A stretch of DNA of 64,000 bases, from the NCBI RefSeq assembly GCF_032452875.1, contig NC_083876.1, forward strand, positions 2,418,001-2,482,000, read 5' to 3'. The translations under genes and the position numbers were made by a program. This document shows positions 1 to 11,190 of the stretch, one piece after another. Origin of the DNA: Bos javanicus. Lineage: Eukaryota > Chordata > Mammalia > Artiodactyla > Bovidae. How positions within the stretch are numbered: position 1 is the first letter of the stretch; each line of letters opens with the position of its first letter. Below the pieces are notes generated by a model that saw only the letters and a list, made by a program, of their open reading frames with translations, did no database searches and was not told where the DNA came from.

Positions 1-695
1 TTTTGACCATAACATTACTAGCTAGCATGTGAGATGAGTGCAATTGTGTGATAGTTTGAACATTCTTTGGCATTGCCTTTTTTGGGGATTGGAATGAAAC
101 TGACCTTTTCCAGTCCTGTGGCCACTGCTGAGTTTTCCAAATTTCCTGGCATATTGAGTGCAGCACTTTGACAGCATCATCTTTCATTCCATCACCTCCA
201 CTAGCTTTGTTCCTACTGCTACTTCCTAAGGCCTACTTGAATTTGAATTCCAGGATGTCTGGATCTAGGTGAGTTTGATCACACCATTATTATTAACTGG
301 GTCATGAAGATCTTTTTTGTACAGCTGTTCTGTGTATTCTTGCCACCTCTTCTTAATATCTTCTCCTTCTGTCAGGTCCATACCATTTTTGTCCTTTATT
401 GAGCCCATCTTTGCATGAAATTTTTGCTTGGTAGCTCTAATTTTCTTGAAGAGATCTCTAGTTTTTCCCATTCTATTATTTTTCTCTATTTCTTTGCACT
501 GGTCCCTGAGGAAGTCTTTCTTATCTCTCCTTGCTATTCTTTGGAACTCTGCATTCTAATGGGTATATCTTTCCTTTTCTCCTTTGCTTTTCACTTTTCT
601 TCTTTTGACAGTTCTTTTTTAAGGCCTCTTTTGACAGCCATTTTGCTTTTTTGTGTTTCTTTTTCTTGGGGATGATCTGATTTAGTTCTCTCATT
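1..695 (-). mobile_element. BovB (RTE LINE) fragment, cut by window edge
   Basis: Antisense BovB. Its reverse strand encodes the stretch between the endonuclease and RT domains, visible as two broken frames: a lysine-rich block (IPKKKKHKKAKWLS) near 600-670, then GKTRDLFKKIRATKQ and KNGMDLTEGEDIKKRWQEYTE near 265-471. The RT and 3' end lie left of the window. Similarity fades near 695, which I take as the 5' truncation point. The frame is interrupted between the two blocks, so the copy is dead. Confidence 0.9.
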
Positions 696-1058
696 TTAAA
701 AATGAAGAAATATCCATATCCCTTGTCTTTGTCATCCAAATTTAATTTTATGTGATGATAGAAAGGTTCCTGTGTGGTTTCATTATCCAATCAATACCCT
801 AGAATCTGGAGATTTCATTGAACTTAAAATAGGAGATGTTCTCCATAAATGGTCCTAACTGAATCAAGCATCTCTACATAATTTTCCAAATGATACTTTC
901 CCAGCTTATCGTTTATTCTACATGTACTGGATGACATTTGACTGTTAAGAAAAGTTTTTCATTTTATTGTGTTCACTTATTTTGTTGGGCATTTATTCAA
1001 TTATTGATTTGTCATTATATTGATTCATGATTTTCTCTTTGTTCAGTTAATCAAATTG
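696..1058. other. AT-rich spacer, nothing recognised
   Basis: No open frame, repeat family or RNA gene could be recognised between the BovB fragment and the first SINE. A very old, unrecognisable repeat is possible. Confidence 0.4.
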
Positions 1059-1279
1059 AGTTCCCAGGTGGCACTATTGGTAAAGAACCCACCTGCAATG
1101 CAGGAGACTGAATGAGACTTGGGTTTGACCCCTGGTTTGGGAAGATTCTCTGCAGAAGAGCCTGGAAACCCTCTCTAATATTCTTGCTGGAGAATTCCAT
1201 GGACAGAGGATTCTGGCAGGCTACAGTCTGTAGGATCCCGGAAGCATCAGACATGACTGAAGCAACTTAGCATGCATGC
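1059..1279 (+). mobile_element. Bov-tA SINE
   Basis: Full-length type Bov-tA. It has a tRNA-Glu-like head (ttcccaggtggc... cctgcaatgcaggaga), then the BovB-derived body (ctggagaattccatggaca, ggctacagtct) and the 3' end catgactgaagcaacttag. It contains a roughly 12-bp extra stretch after the B-box region. It runs straight into a TA/TG-rich microsatellite. It is non-coding and depends on BovB enzymes for mobility (family knowledge). Confidence 0.88.
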
Positions 1280-1456
1280 ATATATATAAAATGTAAGCAC
1301 ACATGCATACATATAAATACTTAACTGTGTACCTGTATATGAATATTCATATATATATATATATATGTTCTTTTCTATATTTTTGTATATGTTTGTATAT
1401 ATATACATATGCTTATAACACACACACACACACACATATATATATACACACATAGG
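1280..1456. repeat. TA/TG/CA microsatellite tract
   Basis: Alternating purine-pyrimidine DNA: tracts of TA, TATG and a (CA)n run near 1418-1436, lying exactly between two Bov-tA copies. It probably grew from SINE tails. Confidence 0.85.
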
Positions 1457-1661
1457 CAAACCGATGGTAACTCAGATGGTAATGAATTTTCTTGGGATGC
1501 AGGAGACCCAGGTTCAATTCCTGAGTTGGGAAGATCCCCTGGAGAACAGAATGTCTACCCACTCTAGTTTTCTTGCCTGGAGAATTCCATCGAGAGAGGA
1601 GCCTGGTGGGCTACAGTCTTGGGGTCACAAAGACTTAGACATGACTGAGTAACAGAGCATG
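1457..1661 (+). mobile_element. Bov-tA SINE (second copy)
   Basis: Sense Bov-tA with a degraded head (ggtaactcagatggtaatga), the internal gggatgcaggagacccaggtt block, then ctggagaattccatcgagagagg and the 3' end agacatgactgagtaacag. It is in the same orientation as the copy at 1059, separated only by the microsatellite. Confidence 0.87.
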
Positions 1662-2068
1662 TATATTAAAAATATCCTATTTCAAAGAAGCAATTATGAC
1701 CATAAGCATGTAATATATTTTTGATGAAATAGAAGTTTCCAATTTAAAGAAAAGGCTTTTATTTAAAAAATTTCAGTGGAACTAAAACAGGTTATCAATA
1801 TTTTGAATGTCATTTAAAAATTATTTTAAAAATCAAGGTGAGATTAAAAAGAGTGATTGTAATTTATATGCAGTGATATTGCTGTAAAAAAAAACAGATG
1901 AAAAAGTACAATATAGTCACAGGGGCACATAGCCCTAAGATGAATCTGCTTTAAATCCTTATATCTTATTTTTATCTTATTTCATATGAGAAAGAAATTA
2001 ATAAGTAGAAGAATTATCCTTACGTTCTAGAAAATTGACATTTTAATATATAGCCACTACTTTGATTT
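1662..2068. other. AT-rich spacer, nothing recognised
   Basis: Highly AT-rich sequence with short A-runs. I see no repeat family, open frame or RNA gene here. Confidence 0.4.
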
Positions 2069-2187
2069 TGAGAAGGAAATGGCAACCCATTCTATGCCTG
2101 GAGAATTCCATGGACAGAAGAACCTGGCAGGCTACAGTCCATGGGGCCACAAAAGATCAGACATGACCAAGCAGCTAACACACACAA
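2069..2187 (+). mobile_element. Bov-A SINE fragment
   Basis: Only the BovB-derived half of the SINE is present: gagaaggaaatggcaaccc, ctggagaattccatggacag, ctacagtccatggggcc, and the 3' end agacatgaccaagcagctaa. The tRNA head is absent. Confidence 0.85.
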
Positions 2188-2237
2188 CATTGACTAAATC
2201 ATATTACAAGATCTGAAACACACTGTAGAGTTTTTTA

Positions 2238-2690
2238 CCAAAAGTTTTTATTTTATTTTTTAAATTGTTTTTAATTTGTATTGAAATATAGTTAACAGTG
2301 GAATATTACTCAGCCATAAAAAAGAATAAAATAATGTCATTTGAAGTAATGTGAATGGACCTAGAGATTATCATACTTAGTGAAGTAAGTCATACAAAGA
2401 TAAATATCATATAATATTGCTAATATGTAGAATCTAAAAAATTACATAAATGAACTTATTTATAAAACAGAAATGGACCCACAAACATGGAAAACAAACT
2501 CATGGCTACTGAAAGTGAAAGTGGAAAAGGGATAAATTAGGAGTTTGGGAATAACATATATATACACAGCTATATATAAAATAGACAACCAACAAAGACC
2601 TACTGTATAGCACAGGGAATGATATTCAGTATCTTGTAATAATCTATAATTGAAAAGAATCTAAAAAATAAAGTTTTGATTTTAAAATAC
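2238..2690 (+). mobile_element. Old L1 3' end
   Basis: From about 2297 this is a sense L1 terminus: the end of ORF2 (gtggaatattactcagccat), then 3'-UTR landmarks (gaaatggacccacaaacatgg; accaacaaagacctactgta; tagcacagggaatgatattc) and an A-rich end near 2685. Positions 2238-2296 look like a separate short antisense L1 tip (T-rich, then ttgaaatatagttaaca). Divergence suggests an insertion older than the Bov-tA copies. Confidence 0.75.
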
Positions 2691-2745
2691 TTCTGTAATA
2701 TTAAGATTTGATCCATATTTCTCTCAATTTATTATTTTATTAAAG

Positions 2746-2862
2746 TGAAAGTGAAGCCACTCAGTTGTGTCCAACTCTTTGCAACCCGTGGACCACCAAA
2801 CTCCTCCGTCTATGGGTTTCTCCAGGCAAGAATACTGGAGTGGGTTGCCATTTCCTTCTCCA
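2746..2862 (-). mobile_element. Bov-A SINE fragment
   Basis: Antisense Bov-A: starts gtgaaagtgaagccactcag, passes cggactctttgcaaccc-like sequence and ends aatactggagtgggttgcca. There is no tRNA-derived head. Confidence 0.85.
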
Positions 2863-2968
2863 TTTTAAAAAATTATTTTATTATTATTATTTTATTAAAA
2901 CCTGTAGTCAAATACAAAAATAAAAGTATAAAGTATTGTTGGTGGAACTTTACAATAAGAACTACTTG

Positions 2969-3166
2969 AGTGAGTGCTAAGCCACTTTATGTGTGCCTGG
3001 CTGTAGCCCAGCAGGCCCCTCTGTCCATGGGATTCTCTAGGCTAGAATACTGGAGTGGGTTGCCATATCCTTCTCCAGGGAATCTTCCCAATCCAGGGAC
3101 TGAACCAGCTTCTCTTGGGTCTCCTGCATTGGCAGGCAGGTTCTTTACCACTAGCAACACCTAGAT
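2969..3166 (-). mobile_element. Bov-tA SINE
   Basis: Antisense Bov-tA with both halves: the BovB-derived 3' part (gtgctaagccac... ctgtccatgggattctct) and the tRNA-like head at the right end (gtctcctgcattggcaggcaggttctttacc). Confidence 0.88.
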
Positions 3167-3265
3167 AAAGATTCTTGTACTAAAGTTTAAAATTATTTAA
3201 TCAGTTATGAAACCAAATTAAAATATTAGCTAAAGTACTTAACTGTTAAATTCATGAACATTGCA

Positions 3266-3321
3266 CAGTGTGTGTGTATGTATCTACATGTATGTGTATG
3301 TATGTATATATATATATATAA
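3266..3321. repeat. TG/TATG/TA microsatellite
   Basis: Short run of gtgtgtgtatgtat units ending in (TA)n. Confidence 0.8.
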
Positions 3322-3589
3322 TGTTTGGGCTATAATAATACCAGCCAGACATTTGGAAAAATTTCTTCTTCTCTATTCTTTAAAGGAGCTGCCACTGTTA
3401 CTGTAATTGTTCTGGTGAATTCTCCATTTAGATATATAGTTTCAATAGTTTGATATTATGAGATAATATAATACTTTTCAATAGTTTGATATAATATTTA
3501 GTTAGTGACCTAAGTGAACTGGTGAATGTAGCTTAAAAATACATTAATTCTACTGTATAACAAATATATGTCATTAAGTTTCAGAAAAT

Positions 3590-3968
3590 GTCAATTCCTG
3601 CCTGTATCCAGGTTTGCAATGACTTTGTATGGTAAATGAATTGGGGCTATCATTTACATTCTTCCATATATTAAGGAATTAATCTTTTGTAGCTTGATAG
3701 CTCATTTATTTTTAGTACTGAGTAATATCCATTGTCTGTATATATTGCAAGTATTTATCCATTTATTTACTGATGGACATTTTGGCTACTTCCAAGTTTT
3801 GGCAATTATGAATAAAACCACTGTAAGCATCTATTAGCATCTATTTGAGTGGAATATAAGTTTCAAGTCATTTGGGCAAATGTAAAGTAGTGTGATTGTT
3901 GTATTATATTGTTAAGTTTTGTAAGAAACCACTAAACTGTTCTCCAAAGTGGCTGCCATTGCTTCCTT
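3590..3968 (-). mobile_element. Old L1 3'-UTR fragment, interrupted by BovB
   Basis: Antisense L1M-type sequence. Landmarks are agtactgagtaatatccattg, ttatccatttatttactgatggac and ggcaattatgaataaaaccactg, ending ccaaagtggctgcca where BovB begins. I do not see the L1 resume clearly after the BovB. The region 3330-3590 may be more of the same element but is too diverged to call. Confidence 0.6.
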
Positions 3969-5106
3969 TCAGATCAGATCAGATGAGATCAGTTGCTGAG
4001 TCGTGTCCGACTCTTTGCAATTCCATGAATCACAGCATGCCAGGCCTCCCTGTCCATCACCAACTCCTGGAGTTCATCAGACTCATGTCCATCAAGTCAG
4101 TGATGCCATCCAGCCATCTCATCCTCTGTCGTCCCCTTCTCCTCCTGCCCCCAATCCCTCCCAGCATCAGAGTCTTTTCCAATGAGTCAACTCTTTGCAT
4201 GAGGTGGCCAAAGTACTGGAGTTTCAGCTTTAGCATAATTCCTTTCAAAGAAATCCCAGGGCTGATCTCCTTCAGAATGGACTGGTTGGATCTCCTTGCA
4301 GTCCAAGGGACTCTCAAGAGTCTTCTCCAACACCACAGTTCAAAAGCATCAATTCTTTGGCGCTCAGCCTTCTTCACAGTCCAACTCTCACATCCATACA
4401 TGACCACAGGAAAAACCATAGCCTTGACTAGACGAATCTTTGTTGGCAAAGTAATGTTTCTGCTTTTGAATATGCTATCTAGATTGGTCATAACTTTCCT
4501 TCCAAGGAGTAAGCGTCTTTTAATTTCATGGCTGCAGTCACCACCTTTAGTGATTTTGGAGCACAGAAAAATAAAGTCTGGCACTGTTTCCACTGTTTCC
4601 CCATCTATTTCCCATGAAATGATGGGATCGGATGCCATGATCTTTGTTTTCTGAATGTTGAGCTTTAAGCCAACTTTTTCACTCTCCACTTTCACTTTCA
4701 TCAAGAGGCTTTTTTGTTCCTCTTCACTTTCTGCCATAAGGGTGGTCTCATCTGCATACCTGAGGTTATTGATATTTCTCCCAGCAATCTTGATTCCAGC
4801 TTGTGTTTCTTCCAGTCCAGCGTTTCTCATGATGTACTCCGCATATAAGTTAAATAAGCAGGGTGACAATATACAGCCTTGACGTACTCCTTTTCGTATT
4901 TGGAACCAGTCTGTTGTTCCATGTCCAGTTCTAACTATTGCTTCCTGACCTGCATACAAATTTCTCAAAAGGCAGATCAGGTGGTCTGGTATTCCCATCT
5001 CTTTCAGAATTTTCCACAGTTTATTGTGATCCACACAGTCAAAGTCTTTGGCATAGTCAATAAAGCAGAAATAGATGTTTTTCTGGAACTTTCTAGCTTT
5101 ATCAAA
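3969..5106 (-). mobile_element. BovB, 5'-truncated, GATCT-type tail
   Basis: Antisense BovB covering the RT palm to the 3' end. The 3' tail is a short GATCT-type repeat (gatcagatcagatgagatc on + strand) rather than the commoner ACTGA repeat. The 5' truncation is near 5106, in the codons before the FxDYAKAFD motif. Possible short target duplication attgctt at 3958-3964 and 5112-5118. It sits in an old L1. Confidence 0.93.
4057..5034 (-). pseudogene. BovB reverse transcriptase C-terminal remnant (325 codons)
   Basis: Longest open frame in the window, read on the reverse strand. It starts inside the RT domain (MDHNKLWKILKEMGIPD is an internal Met, not the element's real start). RT motifs visible: VRQGCILSPCLFNLY at residues 50-64 and the catalytic box at 93-96, which reads YADE instead of YADD because the second Asp codon GAC became GAG (4747-4749). 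The zinc-ribbon-like/C-terminal region follows (DAFELWCWRRLLRVPWTARR, then GGIGGRRRRGRQRMRWLDGITD). The endonuclease and N-terminal RT are missing and the catalytic residue is altered, so it cannot be active. It has no host function that I can infer. Confidence 0.9.
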
Positions 5107-5960
5107 AGGAAATTGCTTGGGTTTTTAAATGTCTTGGGTTTTTAAATTTCTCCTGTTTGTTACACTATCACCTTCCAAAGATATCTCTAAATAGAACCAG
5201 CCTTTGGCTGGCCTACCAACATTAGCTTCCCTAACTTTCTGAACTCTGGAGAGGGCCTTTGAAAAAAGATGCTGGCAGTGTTCAGGGCACCAGTGATCTG
5301 GTAATCAAGAGCCATATCCAGAAATCACAAATATCCATTTCAAGTCTGAAGAGGCTGTATGCCAATTACAGTTCAGTCAGAATATTGTATTGGCAGCTGT
5401 TTTTCCAATACATGAGTCAAGCTTGAGGATTGATATGCACAAAACCTCTTCAGTGATCTGCATGTTGGGCTGTCAGCTTGCTCACCAGTAGTACTTAGCT
5501 ATTTTCCATCAAGCTTGTTATGTTTTTCTCAGTTTGGGAAACAATTTGTTGTCATAAGATACACTGAAGGGTGAACATCAAACCTGTAATCAAGTCAGGT
5601 TTCTATGAATAAACTCATCATTCTTGTAGCCATGGACCCAAAATGTGGTTTTCTTTTAAGCAGAGGGCATTTTGAGTGGCTTCCCCCTATATCTCTTTGA
5701 GATCTTATATTGGAATTGGGAAAGTGGTCTTTATGGGGCATATAATGAATTCGTATGAAAAACCTTCATTCAGATTATAAGTTCATTTTGGTTCTACTGT
5801 ATGTTTCATCTCAGTCTCTGCCTCAGAAGTATCTCTCTGTTCAATGAGAAAACACATCCTTAAAGAATATATATGGTATTATTGAATTTATATATAAAAA
5901 TTTACAAAACCTAACTATATATTGGGGCACGTATGTGGCAAAATTACAACAAAATGCAAA
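5107..5960. other. Unassigned sequence, moderately complex
   Basis: About 850 bp of less AT-rich sequence between a BovB and an old L1-like piece. No convincing open frame, splice signal pair or known family. It could be single-copy DNA or an old LTR-type repeat I do not recognise. Confidence 0.35.
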
Positions 5961-6375
5961 GGAATAATCCATTAAAAATTGAGAACAGTGGTTACTTCTG
6001 GGGGAGAGAAGGAGATGGTATCAAGGAGGGGCACAAGGGAACTTTAAAGGTATTGTTAGTCCAACCTCAACAATACCAGTTTTAAACTACAATTAAAATG
6101 TACACAGAGACTTTTTAAAAGATAAAGAACCCAGCAACTGACTTTGATTAAAAAAAACAACAGTCTCCTCTTATTGGAGGAAACTCATTCTACTAAATAT
6201 CTGGAAATATTTTAGAATATTAAATATTAAAAAATATATTAAACATAAATGTTTTCATAAAGCAATCTCAGTTAAGAGAAAAGCAGAGGTAACATCCAGC
6301 TATATTTTCAATGTACAAAAGTTATCTGTATAACACAACACTGTTAATCAACTATATCTAATATAAAATAAAAAA
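5961..6375 (+). mobile_element. Old L1 3'-UTR-like sequence
   Basis: Contains the old-L1 landmark gagaacagtggttacttctg followed by ggaggggcacaagggaactt, and a second L1-like terminus near 6310-6375 (aacactgttaatcaactatat, then ataaaataaa). Probably two diverged L1 3' ends. Boundaries are approximate. Confidence 0.5.
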
Positions 6376-6401
6376 ACAAACAGACTAAAGTTACCAGTGG
6401 A

Positions 6402-6632
6402 ATGCTCTAAATCATGATTACTATGGTTCTAATTCAACCCACCAGCTACTTTCGTAAATACAGTTTTATTGGAACCCAGCCATTTCATTTGTTTATGTAT
6501 TGTCTATGGCCACTCTTGTACTAAAATGACAGACTTAGGTAGTTACAACAGACCATATGCTCACAGAGTTTGAAATATTTACTATTTGGCTGGCTCTTCG
6601 CAGAAAAAGTCTGACAACTCCTATTTAAGTTG
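6402..6632. mobile_element. Old hAT-Charlie-like DNA transposon
   Basis: Non-autonomous element recognised by gtaaatacagttttattgga, ttatgtattgtctatggcca, gagtttgaaatatttactat and the terminal agtctgacaactcct. Left end: gttctaattcaacccaccag. Both ends resemble the degraded inverted termini expected of hAT elements. The exact family name is uncertain. It is common to placental mammals, so among the oldest repeats here. Confidence 0.6.
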
Positions 6633-7204
6633 TTAGAAAAGAAAGCACCTTTTTACTACTGTTGTTAAAAAATATTTACATGAAGAAAATAAATTGCATG
6701 GAAATTCCAAGACTTGTATTAGTATTCTATTTTTTTAATTTTCTTAGTGGTTATTCTGATTAATTGTACTCATTCGGACACATTCTTGTCCCAGTCTGCC
6801 TTCATCACAGATTCTTAGCTCTCTTCTTTAGCTTTGTCTGATATAGCTAGCAATAATAAATCCCCTCTGGCCTAGTCTGACTCAAAGATGTAAATGATTT
6901 CACAAAGGAAAAAAAGGGCATAAAATGGTACAAAAGTTCACGAGTAAGTAGGATGGATAAAATTTTTGCCCTGGGAGGGAGAAGGGGTTAATTGAGAGTG
7001 TTACAGAGAATGGACAACAATCTGATTAAAACAAATAGGTAAGTGTTTTCTCATTGAACAGAAAGTTTATAAAATTGAGATTGCATGAGGAAATAGTTCA
7101 TTTAGTTTCATTGGTATATGATATTATAGTAGATGGACATAATATAACATTTTCTTCTATAATGAATATGATAACTATAAAAATTAGTTGAAATGTTCCA
7201 CATA
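6633..7204. other. AT-rich spacer, nothing recognised
   Basis: No open frame, known repeat or RNA gene recognised. Confidence 0.35.
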
Positions 7205-7612
7205 TATAGAAAAGCTCACAAATCCCAAGTATACAGCTCAATGAGTTATCACCAAGTGAGCATTACAAACCATTTCACGAAAAGAATATAACCAACACTC
7301 AGAAGCCACCCTTAAAGTCCATCCCTGTCCTCTCTGAAGGTAACTGCTATCCTCATTTCTAATCTAGAGATTAGAAATGGTTTTGAATTTGATGGAAATG
7401 AAACTGTATTACAGAATCAATTTGGCTTGTTTCCCTGAACATTATATGTGTGAGATTCATTACTGTTGCATGTAGTTGTAGTTTGTTCATTTTCATTGCT
7501 ATATAGTATTTTGTTACAAGATATGCACAGTTTACTTATCCATTTTATAATTGATGAAAAATTTGGATTATTTTCGGGTTTTGATTATTAAAAATAATGC
7601 TATTGTGGGGGA
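7205..7612 (-). mobile_element. Old L1 3'-UTR fragment
   Basis: Antisense L1M-type: tacagctcaatgagttatca, gaaggtaactgctatcctca, gtgagattcattactgttgc, cacagtttacttatccattt and tttggattattttcgggttt follow the order of the mammalian L1M 3' UTR read backwards. It ends in an A-run near 7612. Confidence 0.7.
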
Positions 7613-8430
7613 AAAAAAAAGTATCTCTCAGGTCTCCTGCAGGGCAAACTGGAAATGCTAGGCAATCACTATCCCATGCTTCAATCTATAAATAATGGAT
7701 GTATTTTCCAGGTGCTAATCCTGGATCCTCTTTAGTTCATAACATTTTTTTTAAATTATTCGTAATTCTCCTTCACATTTCCTGGCCAGAGCTTTCCCAT
7801 AGGAAGAGATGACTTATTTCCCCACACTTTCAGGATTGGCCATGAGTCTTTTTTGAACAGTAATCTATAGGTAAAGAGGAAGGGTGCTATTTCTGAGCCA
7901 AGGGCATAAGAGACTTTCCATATTTCTGCTTGTTCTCCTGAAACTTTATCCTTTCATGGGAAGAATATGGTAGTCCAAAGGGGATGAGAGAAATTTCTAG
8001 CAGAACCATTTCAGTTGATGTACCAGATTTGCAAATACCCCTTCTCCGTCAGCTATGTTCCTGAGAAACCTGGGTGAACCCAATCATATTAGTCAAATTT
8101 CAAAAGACCACAGATTTGAAAATAATAATAAATTACTGTTTTTTTAATATGGAGTTTTCAATCTTTTGAAAATGACAACAACAAATCAACACAGCTTGGA
8201 TAATAACTTTGTTGACAGGAGATAGATATGGCTAAGTTCTGCAAATTTCTGAGTTCATCTTAACATCCCTACTTGGAGAGGCAAATACTCCTCTGTGACT
8301 TAGGGAGTCTGTACTTCTCATCATATAAGCCTTCCCTTAAGTGTCTCTGAAAGAGTGGGTTTATAAGCTGGTGTCAGTTTTCCCCTGCCTTCTGTCAAGC
8401 ATTTCTCATTGGTTCCAGAGCATGTGTTAG
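7613..8430. other. Unassigned sequence
   Basis: Parts near 7780-7960 (tttcctggccagagctttcc; tatttctgagccaagggcat) faintly resemble an old mammalian LTR or DNA transposon, but I cannot name it. No coding potential seen. Confidence 0.3.
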
Positions 8431-9500
8431 ATTCCACTTTTGGTGATAAGAGATGGAAAAACTTAATGAAGACAGACTATAACCTGAATGAATTGTATCA
8501 AATCTCAGAAATACACATTCTCCCAAAACTGGGGGGAAATGAGCTTATATGCCTACCTTACATCACACACACACATACACAGATACACAATATTCAGGTA
8601 GATGAAGATTTAAATATAAAGGTCAGGACTTTAAATATCTTAAAAGGTAGTATAAGAAACATCTTTTTGTTATAAGGTAAACATTTTAAAATATGTTTGA
8701 GCAAGCCATATATAAACAAAATGGCTAATTTAATTACATTAAAATTAAGTCTTATTACTCAAAATCTTCATAAACAAGGTGAAATTGCCAAGTCATAATC
8801 AGTAAAAGATATTTTCATTAGTACACACAACTAACAGAATATAAAGGTTCTTATAAATCAATAAGAAGAGAACAAGAATAGGCATAAGGCATAAAAATGC
8901 ATTTCTGGAAAAGAAATGTATTTGAATGTAATGAAAAAGTGCTCAGTCTCATAAGCATCATGGCAAAACAGGAGAACTATGAGGAGTTATGATTCATACA
9001 CAGAAGATAAGTCCAAATGGAACATTTTGACACTGCAAAAAGGAACATTTATTCACTTCTGTTAAGTATGTGAACGTTTCATTTTCGAAGTGAATTGGGG
9101 AAAAACAAACAAACAAACAAACAACTGTGACAGAGTAAGTGTGAAAGTGTCTACCCATTGTCCAACTATTCTCTGGATAGGAAACCTACAGTGACACAGA
9201 CTTAGAGGACTATTTGAAAACCTCAATAGTATTATTATTTCTAAAATATAAAAGACAAATAACCCAAATATCCACAACCAAGAGAATTATGAATGCTGTT
9301 GGCATATACTTAAATTGAATACTCTACAGTAGTTAAAAATGAGCATGAACTAATAGGTGCATGAACCAACAGATAATGCAGAAATGCCAACTTCAACAGA
9401 ATGAATTATTTCAGAAGGCTATATACCATATTACCTTAGGTATATAGATATGCAAACTAAAGAGTGTTTTTTTTTAGGCATACATATAAACAGGTTATGT
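8431..9500 (+). mobile_element. Old L1 ORF2 end and 3' UTR, highly diverged
   Basis: Sense L1M. In order: an ORF2-like stretch (gatgaagatttaaatataaa; ttaattacattaaaattaag), the gene-end block (aaaaagtgctcagtctcata), then 3' sequence (ctacagtagttaaaaatgag; gaattatttcagaaggctat). No frame survives. An (AAAC)n run lies near 9105-9122. Confidence 0.6.
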
Positions 9501-9571
9501 ATACTAAAAGCAAGGGAAATAAACATATATTCAGGATATTCAATGTAATTGGGTGGAAGAGTGAAGAGTGA

Positions 9572-9626
9572 ATACATGCTAAGTCATTTTAGTTGTGTTT
9601 GACTCTTTGTTACCTTATAGGCCATT
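9572..9626 (-). mobile_element. Bov-tA/Bov-A 3' stub
   Basis: About 55 bp of antisense SINE 3' end (acatgctaagtcattttagt, tgtttgactctttgttacc) directly abutting the next BovB. The rest of the SINE is not seen on the far side of the BovB. Confidence 0.65.
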
Positions 9627-10322
9627 TAGTTCAGTTCAGTTCAGTCACTCAGTCGTGTCTGACTCTTTGCAACCTCATGAATTGCAGCATGCCAGGCCTC
9701 CCTGTCCATCACTAACTCCCAGAGTTAACTCAAACTCATGTCCATCAAGTCAGTGATGCCATCCAGCCATCTCATCCTCTGTCATCCTCTTCTCCTTCTG
9801 CCCCCAATCCCTCCCAGAATCAGAGTCTTTTCCAATAAGTTAACTCTTCTCATGAGGTGGCCAAATGACTGGAGTTTCAGCTTTAGCATCATTCCTTCCA
9901 AAGAAATGCCAGGGCTGATCTCCTGCAGAATGGACTGGATGGATCTCCTTGCAGTCCAAAGGACTCTCAAGAGTCTTCTCCAGCACCACAGTTCAAAAGC
10001 ATTAATTCTTCGGCACTCAGTCTTCTTCACAGTCCAACTCTCACATCCATACATGATTACTGGAAAAACCATAGACTTGACTAGATGGACCTTTGTTGGC
10101 AAAATAATGTCTCTACTTTTGAATATGCTATCTAGGTTGGTCATAACTTTCCTTCGAAGGAGTAAGTGTCTTTTAATATCATAGCTGCAGTCACCATCTG
10201 CAGTGATTTTGGAGCCCAAAAAAATAAAGTCTGACATTGTTTCTACTGTTTCCCCATCTATTTCCCATGAAGCAATGGGACCAGATGTCATGATCTTAGT
10301 TTTCTGAATGTTGAGCTTTAAC
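9627..10322 (-). mobile_element. BovB 3' fragment, ACTGA-type tail
   Basis: Antisense BovB. The tail (ttcagttcagttcagtcact) is at 9627 and truncation occurs at the codons for LNIQKTK (tgttgagctttaa, 10322). Little diverged from the other young copies in the window. Confidence 0.93.
9782..10291 (-). pseudogene. BovB C-terminal domain remnant (169 codons)
   Basis: Frame covering the region after the RT active site: SWEIDGETVETMSDFIFLGSKITADGDC, then GCESWTVKKTECRRINAFELWCWRRLLR and the basic GGIGGRRRRG. At the Arg codon that is CGA in intact copies this copy has AGA, so it stays open there. It lacks the endonuclease and catalytic RT motifs, so it is non-functional. Confidence 0.85.
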
Positions 10323-11190
10323 CATTACCTGAAGACAAACACCAGTGTATGAGCAATATTCTGTTTCTTAAGTTGAATAATGGGTACATGTATCTTTATT
10401 GTTTGTTACATCTTACATATAAAGTAATTGATTCAGAAAAAAATGCAGCTGCTAACCTATTTGTCAGATCCACAGAGTTTGCATTATTTTTGCAAGGTTT
10501 AGAGAAACACTGTTTCACACAGAGTTTCAGAAAACATAGGTCTGCAAATATTCATTATAAACAAATACTTAATAACTCCATTGATATAAAATATTAAAAT
10601 CAAAATTCAAATAATCAAACTGTTAAAAATCAGAAGCATATTATTGTTAGCATATTGTTAACAATAAGCATATTATTGTTAATATGCCAATAATATACGT
10701 TGGCATATGTATACATTTAGATACATCAACATGTATCTAGATGTGTTTCGGTTTTATCTACCTGAAATTGTTCATTCCATCTTTATGGTCACCACAGTTC
10801 TGACAAAGAAGCAGAACACTCATTCATGTTAATTTCACAGTGTTCACCTTTAAATCCTGCAAAGACAGGTAAGATGTGTAGAGATGAGCAATCCTCACTT
10901 TAGGATGCAAAAATCGGAAACAGTAGTAAAGACTCTGAAGAATATACTCATGGTGGAAGTTTTTTATTGTTTTATTGGGAAAACACCTCATCACTAGCTT
11001 CTCATACAACTCTGTTTCACTTAAGTCTGAATAAAATTATGCTAGCTTCTAATTAATGGGTTCAAATGAAAGAATCGGGGGAAAACTATTAAATCTCCTG
11101 TGGAAAAAGAGATAATGCTAATGTCACTGTTGTTTTAAATTCTTCAAGAAATTAAACATTCTCCCAAATCATCCCATCCTCATATATGAA
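10323..11190. other. AT-rich spacer with local palindromes
   Basis: No gene recognised. Around 10350-10450 the sequence resembles a diverged L1 3' UTR (gggtacatgtatctttattg), too weak to call. At 10636-10681 there are two copies of gcatattattgtta flanking the 12-bp palindrome attgttaacaat. Confidence 0.4.

Noticed and set aside
8409..8675. 88-codon forward frame
   Set aside because: Lies in old diverged L1 sequence and a CA run, has no recognisable protein features and no matching relatives in the window.
9627..10322. BovB inserted inside a Bov-tA at 9572
   Set aside because: The SINE stub is adjacent, but the rest of the SINE is not found beyond the BovB and no target duplication is visible, so nesting cannot be supported.
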